Shown piece by piece: positions 1 through 10,273 of a DNA stretch of 64,000 bases. Each line of letters starts with the position of its first letter. Within the stretch, counting starts at the first letter, position 1. A program made the position numbers and the translations under genes. Origin of the DNA: Fremontodendron californicum (lineage: Eukaryota > Streptophyta > Magnoliopsida > Malvales > Malvaceae). The DNA lies in assembly GCA_030761205.1 (NCBI GenBank), contig JAULJL010000004.1:26159672-26223671 (forward strand), given 5' to 3'. The notes under the pieces were generated by a model. That model had not been told where the DNA came from. It did not search any database and saw only the letters and a list, made by a program, of their open reading frames with translations.

Positions 1-278
1 GACCTTTTCATGAACTGGGCCTGGACAGGTATTTTGGTGATTCTGTTGGCCAGGTCCAATCCGGATCACTGTTTAAATAAATAAAAAAAATTTATTTATA
101 TTTAATTATAAAAATATGTAAATATTAATAAAAATTAAAATTAAAATTTTTTATCATTTTAATAATATGTTAACAGTGAATATGGGCCAACGGGTTGGCC
201 CGACTAGGCCTAGGGCCGGGCCTGGGCAAGGTTAAAAAAAATCGGACCACGGCCCAGCTCGGCCCATGAGCAGGTCTA
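1..278. mobile_element. hAT-type MITE, left end cut by window
   Basis: GC-rich ends flank an AT-rich core. The right end reads in reverse complement as TAGACCTGCTCATGGGCC, and the window opens with GACCTTTTCATGAACTGGGC, which matches the same terminus minus its first two bases. The sub-ends are mirrored (a CACTGTTT motif near 68 and AACAGTGAATATGGGCC near 172-188). The left target duplication lies outside the window, so the TSD cannot be checked. It looks like the same family as the element at 1065-1323. Confidence 0.6.
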
Positions 279-1056
279 GTTAGATCTAATCAAATAGTTT
301 TTTTTTTTATTTTAATCTTTTCGCATAATAATTGTACTTAATTTAACAATATAAATTGAAAAACCTTATGTTTTATATAAAAAAATTGATCGGTTTTATT
401 TTTTACGTTATTATTTTTATGAAACGTAACATATTCATAGTAATTATACATATACTTGCATATGTAATGTATAGAGTAATCATTTAATCTTATATTGTTT
501 TTTTATATAAAGTTATATACTTGCATATGTAATATATATTTGCATTATTTGATTTAAAAATAAATTGATTAAAAATATATAAATACTTAAAATGTTATAA
601 CACAACTATATATATATTTAAAATATATGTAACACAACTAGTTTATATACAAATAAAGTGGACTTTTCTAATTATTTATTAAATAGTTTTTATCACTAAA
701 AAACTTGGACATTAAAAACTTGGACCTTTGTGATTTATATATTAAGTGGGTTTTGTCACTAAAAAATGAAACTTAGGCCTTATAAATAGTAAAATATTTG
801 CATTATGTTTCGGTTTACAAATAAAGTAAAAATAAATATAATAAACAACTTCATAATTCAATTCAATTCTTTTCTTTATTCTTTTATTTCCTTAACAATC
901 TTTCATTTTCGTTTTTGCTGTCTCCGTCAAAGGCAAACATCATTGTCAACTTAATGGTAATTCTTTCGCATTTCTTCAAACAAATCAGGCTCAATTTGTT
1001 AATTGTTGTAGATATAATATATAGATAGTATTAAAATTATTTTATATTCATATTTA
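279..1056. other. AT-rich intergenic DNA, no gene seen
   Basis: Very AT-rich sequence with short TA-rich runs and no coding potential in any frame. I see no recognisable element. Confidence 0.6.
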
Positions 1057-1064
1057 GTGTGTTT

Positions 1065-1323
1065 TAGAGCTGTTTATGGGTCGGGTCGCTGCCCGATTTT
1101 TTTGAGTTTCTTACCTAGGCCCGGCCCACCGGTCCATATTCACTGTTTATCTATATTAAAAAAATATTGTTATATTTTATTTTTATTTTTTCTATATATT
1201 TTTATAATTAAATTTTAAAAATAATTTCTTTTTATTCGGTGAACAGTAATCCAGGCCGGGCCGGCCCGGATTACTAAAATCCCTACTGGGCCGGGCGGGC
1301 TGCCCGGCCCGTGAGCAAGTCTA
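1065..1323. mobile_element. hAT-type MITE with 8-bp TSD
   Basis: A 259-bp element. The left terminus is TAGAGCTGTTTATGGGTCGG and the right terminus, reverse-complemented, is TAGACTTGCTCACGGGCCGG. It is flanked by a perfect 8-bp direct repeat GTGTGTTT at 1057-1064 and 1324-1331. An 8-bp TSD with TA(G)-starting TIRs is the hAT superfamily pattern. It has no coding capacity. The core is AT-rich between GC-rich, partly self-complementary arms. Confidence 0.82.
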
Positions 1324-1331
1324 GTGTGTTT

Positions 1332-2543
1332 CAAATTAATTTCTTTTTATAATATAATTTAAAAACCCAATATTAATTAATTTTGTTGATAATAAATTTT
1401 TGATATAATTGTATAATAATTGTAAATAATATTTTTTAAATTTTTATTTAAGAAAATTTATCATTTATTTATTTATTCATCTTAATTTTAAAAAACAAAA
1501 CTATATAATTATAATTCGGGTTTTTTTTAGTTATAAATTCAATTTTTACGGGTTTTGAATTTGATTAATCTCAAGTTCGGATCATTGCAGGTTCGAATTG
1601 TTGTAGTTTCAAGCTTTTTCATATTCATATTTTTTAGGTTTGGGTCTTTGACGTTATTCCATCAATTCAAGTCGGTTCGAGTTCGATCACAAGTTGATTA
1701 AGGCGAGCTTCTGGGTTCGAATCAGCTTTGTTAAATCTAAATAGGGTTGCAGAAAATTGCAAGAAGAGCAAAAATATTTATTTTCTTCATCTTTTATAAA
1801 TAAATAAAGATTTAATTATTAAATTATTTAAAATTTTCTTTAATAATAAGTGTATGTGTCTTTCTTATTTTAAGATTTGAGTTCGAATCTTTTCAATAAA
1901 ATTTAGTTGATTGACAACATATTCATATTTCTTTTCAATATTTTTTAATTATTTGAAATCATAATATTTTTAATAAAACTTATAATTATTTTCTTTAATT
2001 ATTCAAAAAGTATGATGTTATATTCTTTTTTTTATTATTATTAATGTTTGATTATTTAACAAACTAAAAAATTTCTTAATTTTCATAATAATAATAAACT
2101 TTTTTTTTTATGATCATTTGTAATCAATTTTTTTATTAGAATAAATTGTAAGAACTCTTCTTACACTAGTAAAGTTGGCTAAATTCTTCAACTTAAGAAA
2201 ATATTTTGAAAAATGTTATTATAAATTCTAAAATAATTTTCATCATCGGAGAACTTTCAAATTATCATTTTGTTCTTAAATTGATCTTTTTACTATTTAA
2301 AGTAACATGTAAAATAAATAAACATATATAAACAAAATATAAAAAAAAATATATATTTCTAATGGACTGAAAACGTTTCTTAAAAAAATGGAATAAAAAT
2401 AAATTATTTATTTTTTAAATTGAGCTTATTTCTTTAGGGTGTATTTAGATTTCATCACAGACACCTTTTTGGTCCAATCACACCATATATAGGTGAGTGT
2501 TTGGATAACACACTCGGTGTAATTTGATCATTTAACACACACC
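1332..2543. other. AT-rich intergenic DNA, no gene seen
   Basis: No coding region is visible. A GAGTTCGAATCTT motif near 1878-1890 resembles a tRNA B box and may be a decayed piece of the tRNA-like element family seen at 56044-56440 and 58465-58860. A TTAGGGTGTATTTAGAT stretch near 2436 resembles a PIF/Harbinger terminus but I found no partner end. Confidence 0.5.
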
Positions 2544-3767
2544 TAGGGTAGGTAAAGGATAGGGCCGGACGGTTTTTTCTTACCCCGACTTTGATCCCGA
2601 CCCGACCTCCATAGATATATATATCCGAAACCCATCTCCAACCCAATTTTACTTAAGATTTTAACCCTCGACCCTGATTCCGAATAAAAAAAGCCTCCTG
2701 ACCCCAACCCGCTCCATCTCGAAATCGGTTTATGGTAATCGGGGAATACTGGTTTCTTAAAATGAGGAATATCCAAGTTTGTTCCCCAAAGTGAGGAATA
2801 CTGGTTTCTTAACATTGCATAGACAAGAAAAACGAGAAGAACGAGGTTGCAGCCAGCAACTTTTTACGGGTCGGATATCTGCTTTTTTTTAATATCTGAA
2901 ACCGAATTCACAAAATTATTTTAAAATCCGAATCCATTTATTATCCGCATTAAATCCGCATATTACTATCCAAATCCAAATTAAATAACATTATCCGACG
3001 GATAACCAAATTCGATAAATATCAAAATTTAATAAGTCAATTTTTTTTTTAAAATAAAAATATAAAATCAAATAAAAATTACTTTTAAATTCAAATAAAC
3101 GGATAATGGATTCGGATATCTGAATCTGAAGACGCAAAAGTAATAGCGGATTCGGATATCCGTAATCCGTATAAATAATACGGATTTGGATACTGGATAT
3201 CCGAGGTTTCATATCCGCATCTGCTCTGAATCCGCTGCGGATAATAATTATAATATCCGAATCCGCATTTTATCCGAATCTGCAATATCCGAATCCACAA
3301 AAAATAAATTGGATAATTGTAAATATCTGAAATCGCACTATCTATTGTCATCCCTAGCAAGCACTGCACTTGAAGCCATCCAGTATTCAATGTATGCCTT
3401 CCTTGAAGAACTACAATTATATATCCAAGGATGGGTATACACAATAATAGAAGGGAATTCCTATGTCAAAAGCTTATGGACATTCCCCTTTGATTCCTAC
3501 ATCCTTGGTCTCCATTATTAGCCAGCATTTTTCTTGCGCTTCTTCTTAGGTTTTTGTGTTACTATAGTGCAGGGACCTTTATAAAAAAAATCAGGGCGGG
3601 TCGGTGTGGGTTTATGATAAACCCTACCCTAACTCGAAATCATTATTTTTTTTAAATAACTTGCCTTGACCCATTTCGTAATCGATTTTCAAAAAAAAAT
3701 CCGACCTTATAGGGTAGGTTCGTATCGGGTCGAAACCTGACGGATTTGGGTTATTTTGCCATCTCTA
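2544..3767. mobile_element. composite hAT-like element with imperfect 8-bp TSD
   Basis: Starts TAGGGTAGG and ends, in reverse complement, TAGAGATGGC. The flanks are CACACACC (2536-2543) and CTCACACC (3768-3775), a 7/8 match consistent with an old hAT insertion. The outer arms are rich in CCCGACC/GGGTCGG. A second palindromic element (about 2871-3356) and roughly 200 bp of non-repetitive, less AT-rich sequence (3357-3560) lie inside. The TIRs match only weakly, so the boundaries are tentative. Confidence 0.42.
2871..3356. mobile_element. nested MITE built from ATCCGAATCC repeats
   Basis: Dense direct and inverted copies of GGATATCCG / ATCCGAATCCGCAT. The right end, reverse-complemented, is TAGGGATGACAATAG, a common hAT MITE terminus. 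I could not find a matching left terminus or TSD, so the left boundary is approximate. Confidence 0.4.
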
Positions 3768-3775
3768 CTCACACC

Positions 3776-5017
3776 GGTGGGGTTAATACCTTTAATTTTG
3801 TAAATTTTGTAAATTATATTCATATATCTATTTTTTTTCTTTTTCTTTCTATCTTTAAATATTTATTGTGTTTCCTATAATGCCCCTAATCTTAAAAACC
3901 TTATATTTTCCTCTCTTTCTCATTTTGAACTTAATATATTAATTATTATCTTTCAATAAAAATGTGTCAATATTTTTTATTGAATATAATTTTTAAGAGT
4001 TTAAAAATGTTAAATAAATATAAAGAAGTCAACAAATGAATGTATATATATATATATATATATAATTCAATAATAAATTAAAATTCTAAGTACATTATTA
4101 AATGTAAATAATCAAAAAATGTATCACTCTAGAATTAAATAAGTTAATAACTTAACAAGTAAATTAAATGCAAATTGGTAATTAAATATATTATACAATA
4201 AATAAAAAAAGAAAGTTGAGAAGTTGACGTATATGTAAATTTATATATATATATATATTATTTGATATATAATTAATTTTAGTAACTTTCAATTGATTAA
4301 CAAAAGTATTATTTGATATAAAAATAATTTTAGTAATTTTTAATTACTTATTAATTATCAAATATGCTATAAATTTCATTACAAACAAATTTTAATATCT
4401 AATATGTTTAATTATCATTTTCTTTTATCATCACAATTTACTTCACCTCACCGGTACTATTTTTTTTTTATTAAAACACATATCCTATTATTGATTTTAA
4501 TCTAATCGTTACAGTAATTTTTAAGTTTGGAAGAATTATAGATTCAAAAAATAAAAAAAATCAAAATTTGGTTTGAATTTTTGCAAATCAAACATTTTTG
4601 GAAATTTTAGTATTTGTGAATATCTGGTTTAATTGTTTGCAAAAAAGAAAAAAATTGTTTGATTATTTCCTTTTTTCTCTTTCCACTCTGCATATCTTTC
4701 TTTTTCGTTTTTTTTTTTATTATTATTTTAACTTTAAGGGAGAAAATAAAAATAATAATAGTATTTGTTTTTTAAAAGAAGAAAAAATTTGTGGATATTT
4801 AGTTTAATTATTTGCAAATTTTTTGTGTTTGAAATTTTATCTCTATCCGTTGTTTATATATATTTTCCCTATTTTTGGTATTTTAACATTAAGAAAAAAT
4901 TAAAAAAATTATCACTTATCAATAAAAAAAACAACCATATGGAAACATTTTGATATTTGAACCTTAACAAAATAAAAAATAAAAAAAAATGTTTAGAAAA
5001 ATATCTATAAAATACTT
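3776..5017. other. AT-rich intergenic DNA with TA microsatellite
   Basis: No gene seen. A (TA)n tract occupies about 4043-4064 and a shorter one 4241-4258. Short open frames here are low-complexity Phe/Lys/Asn translations of AT-rich DNA. Confidence 0.6.
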
Positions 5018-5977
5018 AAAAGCAATCCCCTAATTACTGTTTGCAATTGGGGGAATTGCTTCAAATTGACTTGCCACGTCGGTAAGCCAAGTTTTTTTCT
5101 ACGTTCGTGTCGTATTCGTATTATTTTTTATGTTTGTGTTTTTTTTTTTTTTTGTGTTCAAAGTATTATATTATTATATAAATTTTTATATATTAATAAT
5201 TTATTTTATATAAATTTTTACACGTTCGTATATTTATGTTTGTATTATATTATTTTTGTGTCGTGTTTTATTTTATTTTTTTTATGTGTTCGTGTCGTGT
5301 TTCAATTCATCCAAATATTTTGCATAATTTTTCATGGTGATCCAATTAAGAGAAAATTTTGTGTGTCTGTCGCGTGTCCCAATTCATCCCATATTTTATA
5401 TAATTTGTTATAATGATTCAATTTTATGCATTCGTGTTATTTTATTGTGTTTAAAATATTATAAATTTATATAAATTTTACACGTTAATAATTCGTTTTA
5501 TGTCGATTTTGACACGTTCGTGTATTTGTGTCGTGTTCATGTTATTTTTCGTGTCGTGTTTTAATTACTTTTTGCATGTTGTGTTCGAGTCGTATAATCA
5601 TGTTGTGTCCGAAATTGCCGAGTCTAATAGATATTATTCAAATAACTCACAAATTTATGTAGCGCGTCATCATGTTCGTGTTATTTTTCCTGTTATAATT
5701 GTATTCAAGGTATTATATATTTATATAAAATTTGACACGTTAATAATTTGTTTTATGTAGATTTGGACACGTTCGTTATTTGTCTCGTATTCATGTTATT
5801 TTTTGTATCATGTCGTATTTTAATTATTTTTCTCATCTTATGTTCGTATCGTATAATTATGCCGTATCTGAAATTACCAGATTTAATTGGTCATATTCAA
5901 ATAACTCTCAATTGTATACCATATGTTGTATAAGAATAAGAATTATTATTTTTCTAAATTATTATCTTTACTACTCT
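5018..5977 (+). repeat. tandem unit 1, left part (split by MULE)
   Basis: The first ~960 bp of a ~1.4-kb direct repeat whose second copy is 44720-46136. It opens with TTAAAAGCAATCCC followed by TTGCCACGTCGG. Inside are shorter repeats of about 250 bp containing GTGTCGTGTTTTAATTA and CCGAAATTGCC. The remainder of this unit resumes at 44324, on the far side of the MULE. Short open frames here are repeat translations. Confidence 0.75.
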
Positions 5978-5987
5978 TACTGTTTTA
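5978..5987. repeat. MULE target-site duplication, left copy
   Basis: TACTGTTTTA directly precedes the left TIR; the right partner is TACTTTTTTA at 44314-44323 (9/10). The uninterrupted paralogous site in tandem unit 2 (near 45721-45733) reads ACTACTCT then GACTTTTTTA then TCTTTC. This fits a single 10-bp duplication made on insertion. Confidence 0.8.
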
Positions 5988-6062
5988 GGCAAATTTATCC
6001 GAATATTGCTAAATAAAAAAATCAAACTACCTATATTTCGGATTTATTTAACAAAATACGCT
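5988..6062 (+). repeat. MULE left terminal inverted repeat
   Basis: About 75 bp that matches the reverse complement of 44239-44313 with mismatches. The best conserved parts are CAAATT, ATATTGCTAAA and CAAACTACCTATATTT. A related end is found at 60684-60760, marking a second family member. Confidence 0.78.
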
Positions 6063-6075
6063 AAAAAAATAACAA

Positions 6076-6415
6076 GGGAAGTCGCCATATCATATGATGA
6101 CTTCCCTTCATGTTTTTAAAAAAAAAAAAAATTGAAAAACTTAGGTCAGAAGTCGCCATATGATATGGCGACTTCTGACCTTTATTTTTCAATCTTTTTT
6201 TAAAAACTAATTTGGAAGTCGCCATATCATATGGCTACTTCCGAACTTTTTTTAAAAAAAAATTTTATAATTATAACCTTTATCAACGGTAAAAAAAAAT
6301 AAAAATAAAATTGAAGGCTAGAAGCCGCCATATGATATGGCGACTTCTGATCTTTATTTTTCATTTCTTTTAAAACTAGTTCGAAAGTCGCCATATGATA
6401 TGGGGACTTCCGAAC
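6076..6415. repeat. subterminal palindrome block, 5 copies
   Basis: Five palindromes on the core GAAGTCGCCATATNATATGGCG, at about 6076-6106, 6144-6180, 6211-6246, 6317-6352 and 6379-6415, separated by A/T runs. The copy at 6144-6180 is a perfect 37-nt palindrome: 18-nt arms GGTCAGAAGTCGCCATAT around one central G. The outer flanks differ between copies yet stay self-complementary within each copy. The matching block on the other side of the MULE is 43990-44226. Confidence 0.85.
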
Positions 6416-6484
6416 TATTTTTTTTTTAATTTTAAAATTATAACTGTTATTAACAGTAAAAAAATAAAAATAAAAAATAAAACT

Positions 6485-6514
6485 GAAGGCAACGGTCAAG
6501 TGACCGTTGCCTTC
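6485..6514. repeat. perfect palindrome upstream of PMD gene
   Basis: 14-nt arms GAAGGCAACGGTCA and their reverse complement around a 2-nt AG centre. It lies about 30 bp upstream of the PMD gene TATA box, so it could be a regulatory dyad or another transposase-related site. Its core differs from the GTCGCCATAT palindromes. Confidence 0.8.
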
Positions 6515-6543
6515 CCACCAACCACCCACCCCCAAATTTCACC

Positions 6544-6551
6544 TATAAATA
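6544..6551 (+). promoter_or_regulatory. TATA box of PMD gene
   Basis: TATAAATA about 110 bp upstream of the first ATG (6654), followed by a CT-rich leader (TCTCTTCTCTTCCTC type) that is typical of plant 5' untranslated regions. Confidence 0.6.
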
Positions 6552-6653
6552 CCCCCTTATATTCATTTTTTCATACAAACTCTCAAATTCTCTTCTCTTC
6601 CTCTTATTTCATACCAAAAAAATCTCAAATTTTCTCTTAGTGTTGATTTAAAA

Positions 6654-8904
6654 ATGGCTTCATCATTATTGAGGTTGCAAGATAATCACATATCCGCGGT
6701 TATATGTCAAGAGGTTAGTAAATTTTTATAATTTTTTATAATTTAATTAATTATCATTATAATTGTTATTAATTTTTTATAAAATTATAAAATTATTATT
6801 TATAAGAATAATTTTATAATTAATTATCATTATATTTCAAAGAGGTTGCATTATTAATTTTTTTTTTATGATTTTATAATTATTTAATTAATTATCAACA
6901 GGATCTTGTTCACGTCTTACGTTCGAGAAATTTTTTTTTTGAAGATCTGCATCCATCTATTATCAACCACTTAAAGAGTGCTGAATTTTATTATGCAAGT
7001 CAAATTCGACAATGTATGCTTCTGCCAGACTTTATTAGTGCATTGGTTGAACGATGGAGACCCGAGACACACACTTTTCATAAATGCACGATCACTTTAG
7101 AAGATGTTGCGCTCCAACTTGGACTACCCATGGATGGCATAGCAGTTACAGGCGCAAGTTTTTTAGATTGGAATACAGAGTGTCAAAATTTATTGGGCGC
7201 TGTACCTCTAGAAAAGTGTCTCAAGGACTCAATGTTGACAAAAACATGGCTACAGTCATTGTAAAATCTACCCGAACACGCAAGCGAAGAAGAGGTAAAA
7301 TATGCTGCTAGAGCATATATTTTATGTTTGATTGAAGGAATGATAATGCCCGACAAATCGAGCAGTCAGGTACATTTAATGTATCTTCCATTGCTTCGTG
7401 ATTTAGAGCCTGCAGCAAATTATAGTAAGGGTTCTGCGTGTTTGGGGTTTTTGTATAGAGAACTATGTCGGGCTACAGTTTCAAAGAGTAATGACATAGG
7501 TGGATGTTTACTGCTTCTGCAGTCATGGGCTTGGCATCGACTGCCATTTATTACTCCGCACGGGAATTTTTCGCCTGTATACCCCCTTGCAAGCAAGTAA
7601 TAAACTTGACTATTTTATTAATTTTGTACGGACTTGTATTTTTATTAAGTCTATTAAGATTTTATATGCTTTTTAACAGGTGGAGTCATCCTAAAGATTG
7701 TAGCGATATTTCGCTCGACCTTCGAAATATAAGATCACGACTAGATCGAGAAGGATATCATAAGGTAAATGTTTCGATTGTTACATTCAAGTTTTTTTGT
7801 ATTTAATCCATATAAAACTAATAATTTGTAATAATTTTCGCAGTTTGTGTGGATGCCATATTCTTCAAATGAAATTATGGCATACCTCCCATCGGATACA
7901 ACTAATAATTGTAATATATGGATAGCAAACACAACATTGATATGCTTTGCATATGTAGAGTGACACGCTACTGACAGGGTGTTGCGACAATTTGGTATGC
8001 AACAACCAATTCCGCAATCACCAGTGATACTTGATAAGGTTCACAAGATTGATATGCATGGTCGTCATGAAGTATTTTGGCCTACGAAGCATCGAAAATG
8101 GATCTAATTGTGGAATCTACGTTCTGAACGAATTCCGACAGGTATACCCATTATTCGTAATAATTTCAACCCATCTGCTAATTACATAAGATGGTATAAA
8201 AATGAAGGCTGGCTTTTTATTTGTCCACCGTCAGAGTTTGAGGATGTTAGGAGTATGTCATTTCTCGGACAGACTTCAAATCTAGTCTCTCCTACAGACG
8301 AAATGAAAGTTCCTAAACCTAGCCAACAACGCGGCCGGACGCTCAACCGGCCTCATCACATGCGGCGGAATTCACTGCACCGAGGATGTCATTTAGTCAT
8401 CCTGAACCTCAACCAGAACATGGCGTAGCATCCAGTCATCGTCATTCCATCAGTCACCCCGGATTTGATGTTAATGAGTGTTACCGACCATCACCGCCAA
8501 TAACGAGGTTAGATGACCAACTTCTCACCCCAAGTCCAAGTTTAACATATCTAACTACAATGTATCAGTTTGGAAACCTTGCGTCAGCATTTGATATTAC
8601 ATCATTTATGGGTCCATCTAGTAGTCAGGTTCCCTTTATGGGTGGATTAGGTGCTGGCTCCTCGAGCAGTGGGTTTTCGTTTTTTGATGCACAACATATG
8701 GGTCCCTTTAGTAGTGCGTTTCCATCGACTTATGTGGGTGAGCATTCGGATGACATAGAACCAGAACCAGTGGCGGTAGGTCAAGGACAAGGCCGACAAT
8801 GAATACGTGTCACTGACGAGGTTGAACGACGGGTGCAACCACTACGCAATAGGAGAGCTCAACATTGTTGCTCAATACCACGCGATACGAGAGCTCCTCC
8901 CTAA
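6654..8904 (+). pseudogene. plant mobile domain (PMD) protein pseudogene, 4 exons
   Basis: Related to the transposon-borne and MAIN/MAIL1-type PMD proteins (aminotransferase-like PMD family). Inferred exons are 6654-6713, 6902-7596, 7680-7764 and 7844-8904; all three introns have GT-AG borders and rejoin the frame. Recognisable segments are HPSIINHLKSAEFYYAS, TFHKCTITLEDVALQLGLPM, the SWAWHRLPF region, WSHPKDCSDISLDLRNIRS, VWMPYSSNEIMAYLPSD, VLRQFGMQQPIP and ANYIRWYKNEGWLFI. The tail is a Ser/Gly/Pro-rich low-complexity region (about 8430-8800). Damage: in-frame stops at 7262-7264, 7961-7963 and 8105-8107, a frameshift near 8330-8390, and a further stop at 8800-8802 before the apparent original end at 8902-8904. 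It lies in the same orientation as the transposase gene, as a passenger inside the MULE. Its function in transposition is unknown to me; PMD proteins in host genomes act in silencing and development. Confidence 0.85.
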
Positions 8905-9224
8905 ATAATTAGAATAAACGTACTTTTTATATAATAATCATGTGCTTTTTGTATTTTTATTTTATTAAATGTAAAAATTAACCGTTATTTTAAAATTTTA
9001 AAATATTATTTATTATTTTTGTTACTTAAATTTTATTATTAATTTTTAAATTTATAAAAAAAAATAGTTTGGAAAACGATATAAATTTTTAAAATTTATT
9101 TAGTTTTGTAATTTTTTTTAATTTATTATTTAAAATTTTAATTTTGTAAAATTAAATATAAAATTTAAATTTTTTTACTGTTTTAAAACAGTAACAATTT
9201 TACAATTTTTTTTTAAAAAAAAAT
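8905..9224. other. AT-rich spacer in MULE
   Basis: The 3' flank of the PMD pseudogene, almost pure A/T, with no coding potential and no clear motif. Confidence 0.6.
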
Positions 9225-10140
9225 AGTTCAGATTTTTCAGTCAATAAGTGATCAGTTTTTCAGTCAATTAACCTAACCAGAAAATGAGAATCAGATTTCA
9301 TCTGGTACAAAGGATGGAATTTGTCATCAGAATTTTCAGTCAATGAGTGATCAGTTTTTCAGTCAATTAACCCAGCCAAAAAATGGGAATCAGATTTCAT
9401 CTGGTACAAAGGATGGGATTTGTCATCAGATTTTTCAGTCAATGAGTTATCAGTTTTTCAGTCAATTAACCCTAGCCAAAAAATGGGAATCAGATTCCAT
9501 CCAGTACAAAGGATGGGATTTGTCATCAGATTTTTCAGTCAATGAGTGATCAGTTTTTCAGTCAATTGACCCTAGCCAAAAAATGGGAATCAGATTCCAT
9601 TCGGTACAAAAGATGGGATTTGTTATCAGATTTTTCAGTCAATGAGTGATCAGTTTTTCAGTCAATTAACCCTACCAAAAATGAGAATCAGATTCCATCC
9701 GGTACAAAGGATGGGGTTTGTCATCATAATTTTCAGTCAATGAATGATCATTTTTTCAATCAATTAACCCTAGCCAGAAAATGGGAATCAGATTCCATCC
9801 AGTACAAAGGATGGGATTTGTCATCAGAATTTTCAGTCAATGAGTGATCAGTTTTTCAGTCAATTACCCTAATCAAAAAATAGGAATCAGATTCCATTCG
9901 ATACAAAGGATGGGATTTGTCATCATAATTTTCAGTCAATAAGTGATCAATTTTTCAGTCAATTAACCCTAGCCAGAAAATGGGAATCATATTTCATTCG
10001 GTACAAGGGATGGGATTTTGTCCTCAAAATTTTCAGTCAATGAGTGATTAATTTTTCAGTCAATTCTCAATCTGGTACAAAGGATGGGATTTGTCATCAA
10101 AATTTTCAGTCAATGAGTGATCAATTTCCATCCGATACAA
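9225..10140 (+). repeat. ~100-bp tandem repeat array inside MULE, about 9 copies
   Basis: Direct repeats with a period of about 98-101 bp. Each contains TTTTCAGTCAATGAGTGATC, AGTTTTTCAGTCAATTAACC, an AAAATGGGAATCAGATT block and GGTACAAAGGATGGGATTTG. The sub-motif TTTTCAGTCAAT occurs twice per unit. Units begin near 9235, 9335, 9432, 9532, 9632, 9733, 9830, 9930 and 10030; the last is shortened. The array ends about 130 bp upstream of the transposase start codon. Short open frames inside are repeat translations. Confidence 0.88.
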
Positions 10141-10153
10141 CACAATAAACCAT

Positions 10154-10160
10154 TATAAAT
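10154..10160 (+). promoter_or_regulatory. possible TATA box of MULE transposase gene
   Basis: TATAAAT 120 bp upstream of the ATG at 10274, followed by a pyrimidine-rich leader (CTCCATTCTCATTCTTCTC). A 16-nt stretch TAATACTGATGAAGGT just after it (10165-10180) recurs inside the coding region at 10321-10336. Confidence 0.4.
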
Positions 10161-10273
10161 TCCTAATACTGATGAAGGTTTACAATACCCGTACACTAGT
10201 TTTTCAATCAGATTTTTGCTGAGTGCTAATACTTTCTCCATTCTCATTCTTCTCAGTTTCATTACTACACAAC

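Noticed and set aside
2436..2543. PIF/Harbinger MITE starting TTAGGGTGTATTTAGAT
   Set aside because: The left end is suggestive but no matching right terminus with TAA/TTA was found.
5066..5933. Hydrophobic open frames as membrane proteins
   Set aside because: Phe/Tyr/Ile-rich translations of an AT-rich tandem unit; the second copy at 44859-45380 does not keep the frames.
6076..6415. CRISPR-like array of palindromic repeats
   Set aside because: Repeats are themselves palindromic with A/T-run spacers of uneven length, flanks vary, and the context is a plant MULE. No cas genes.
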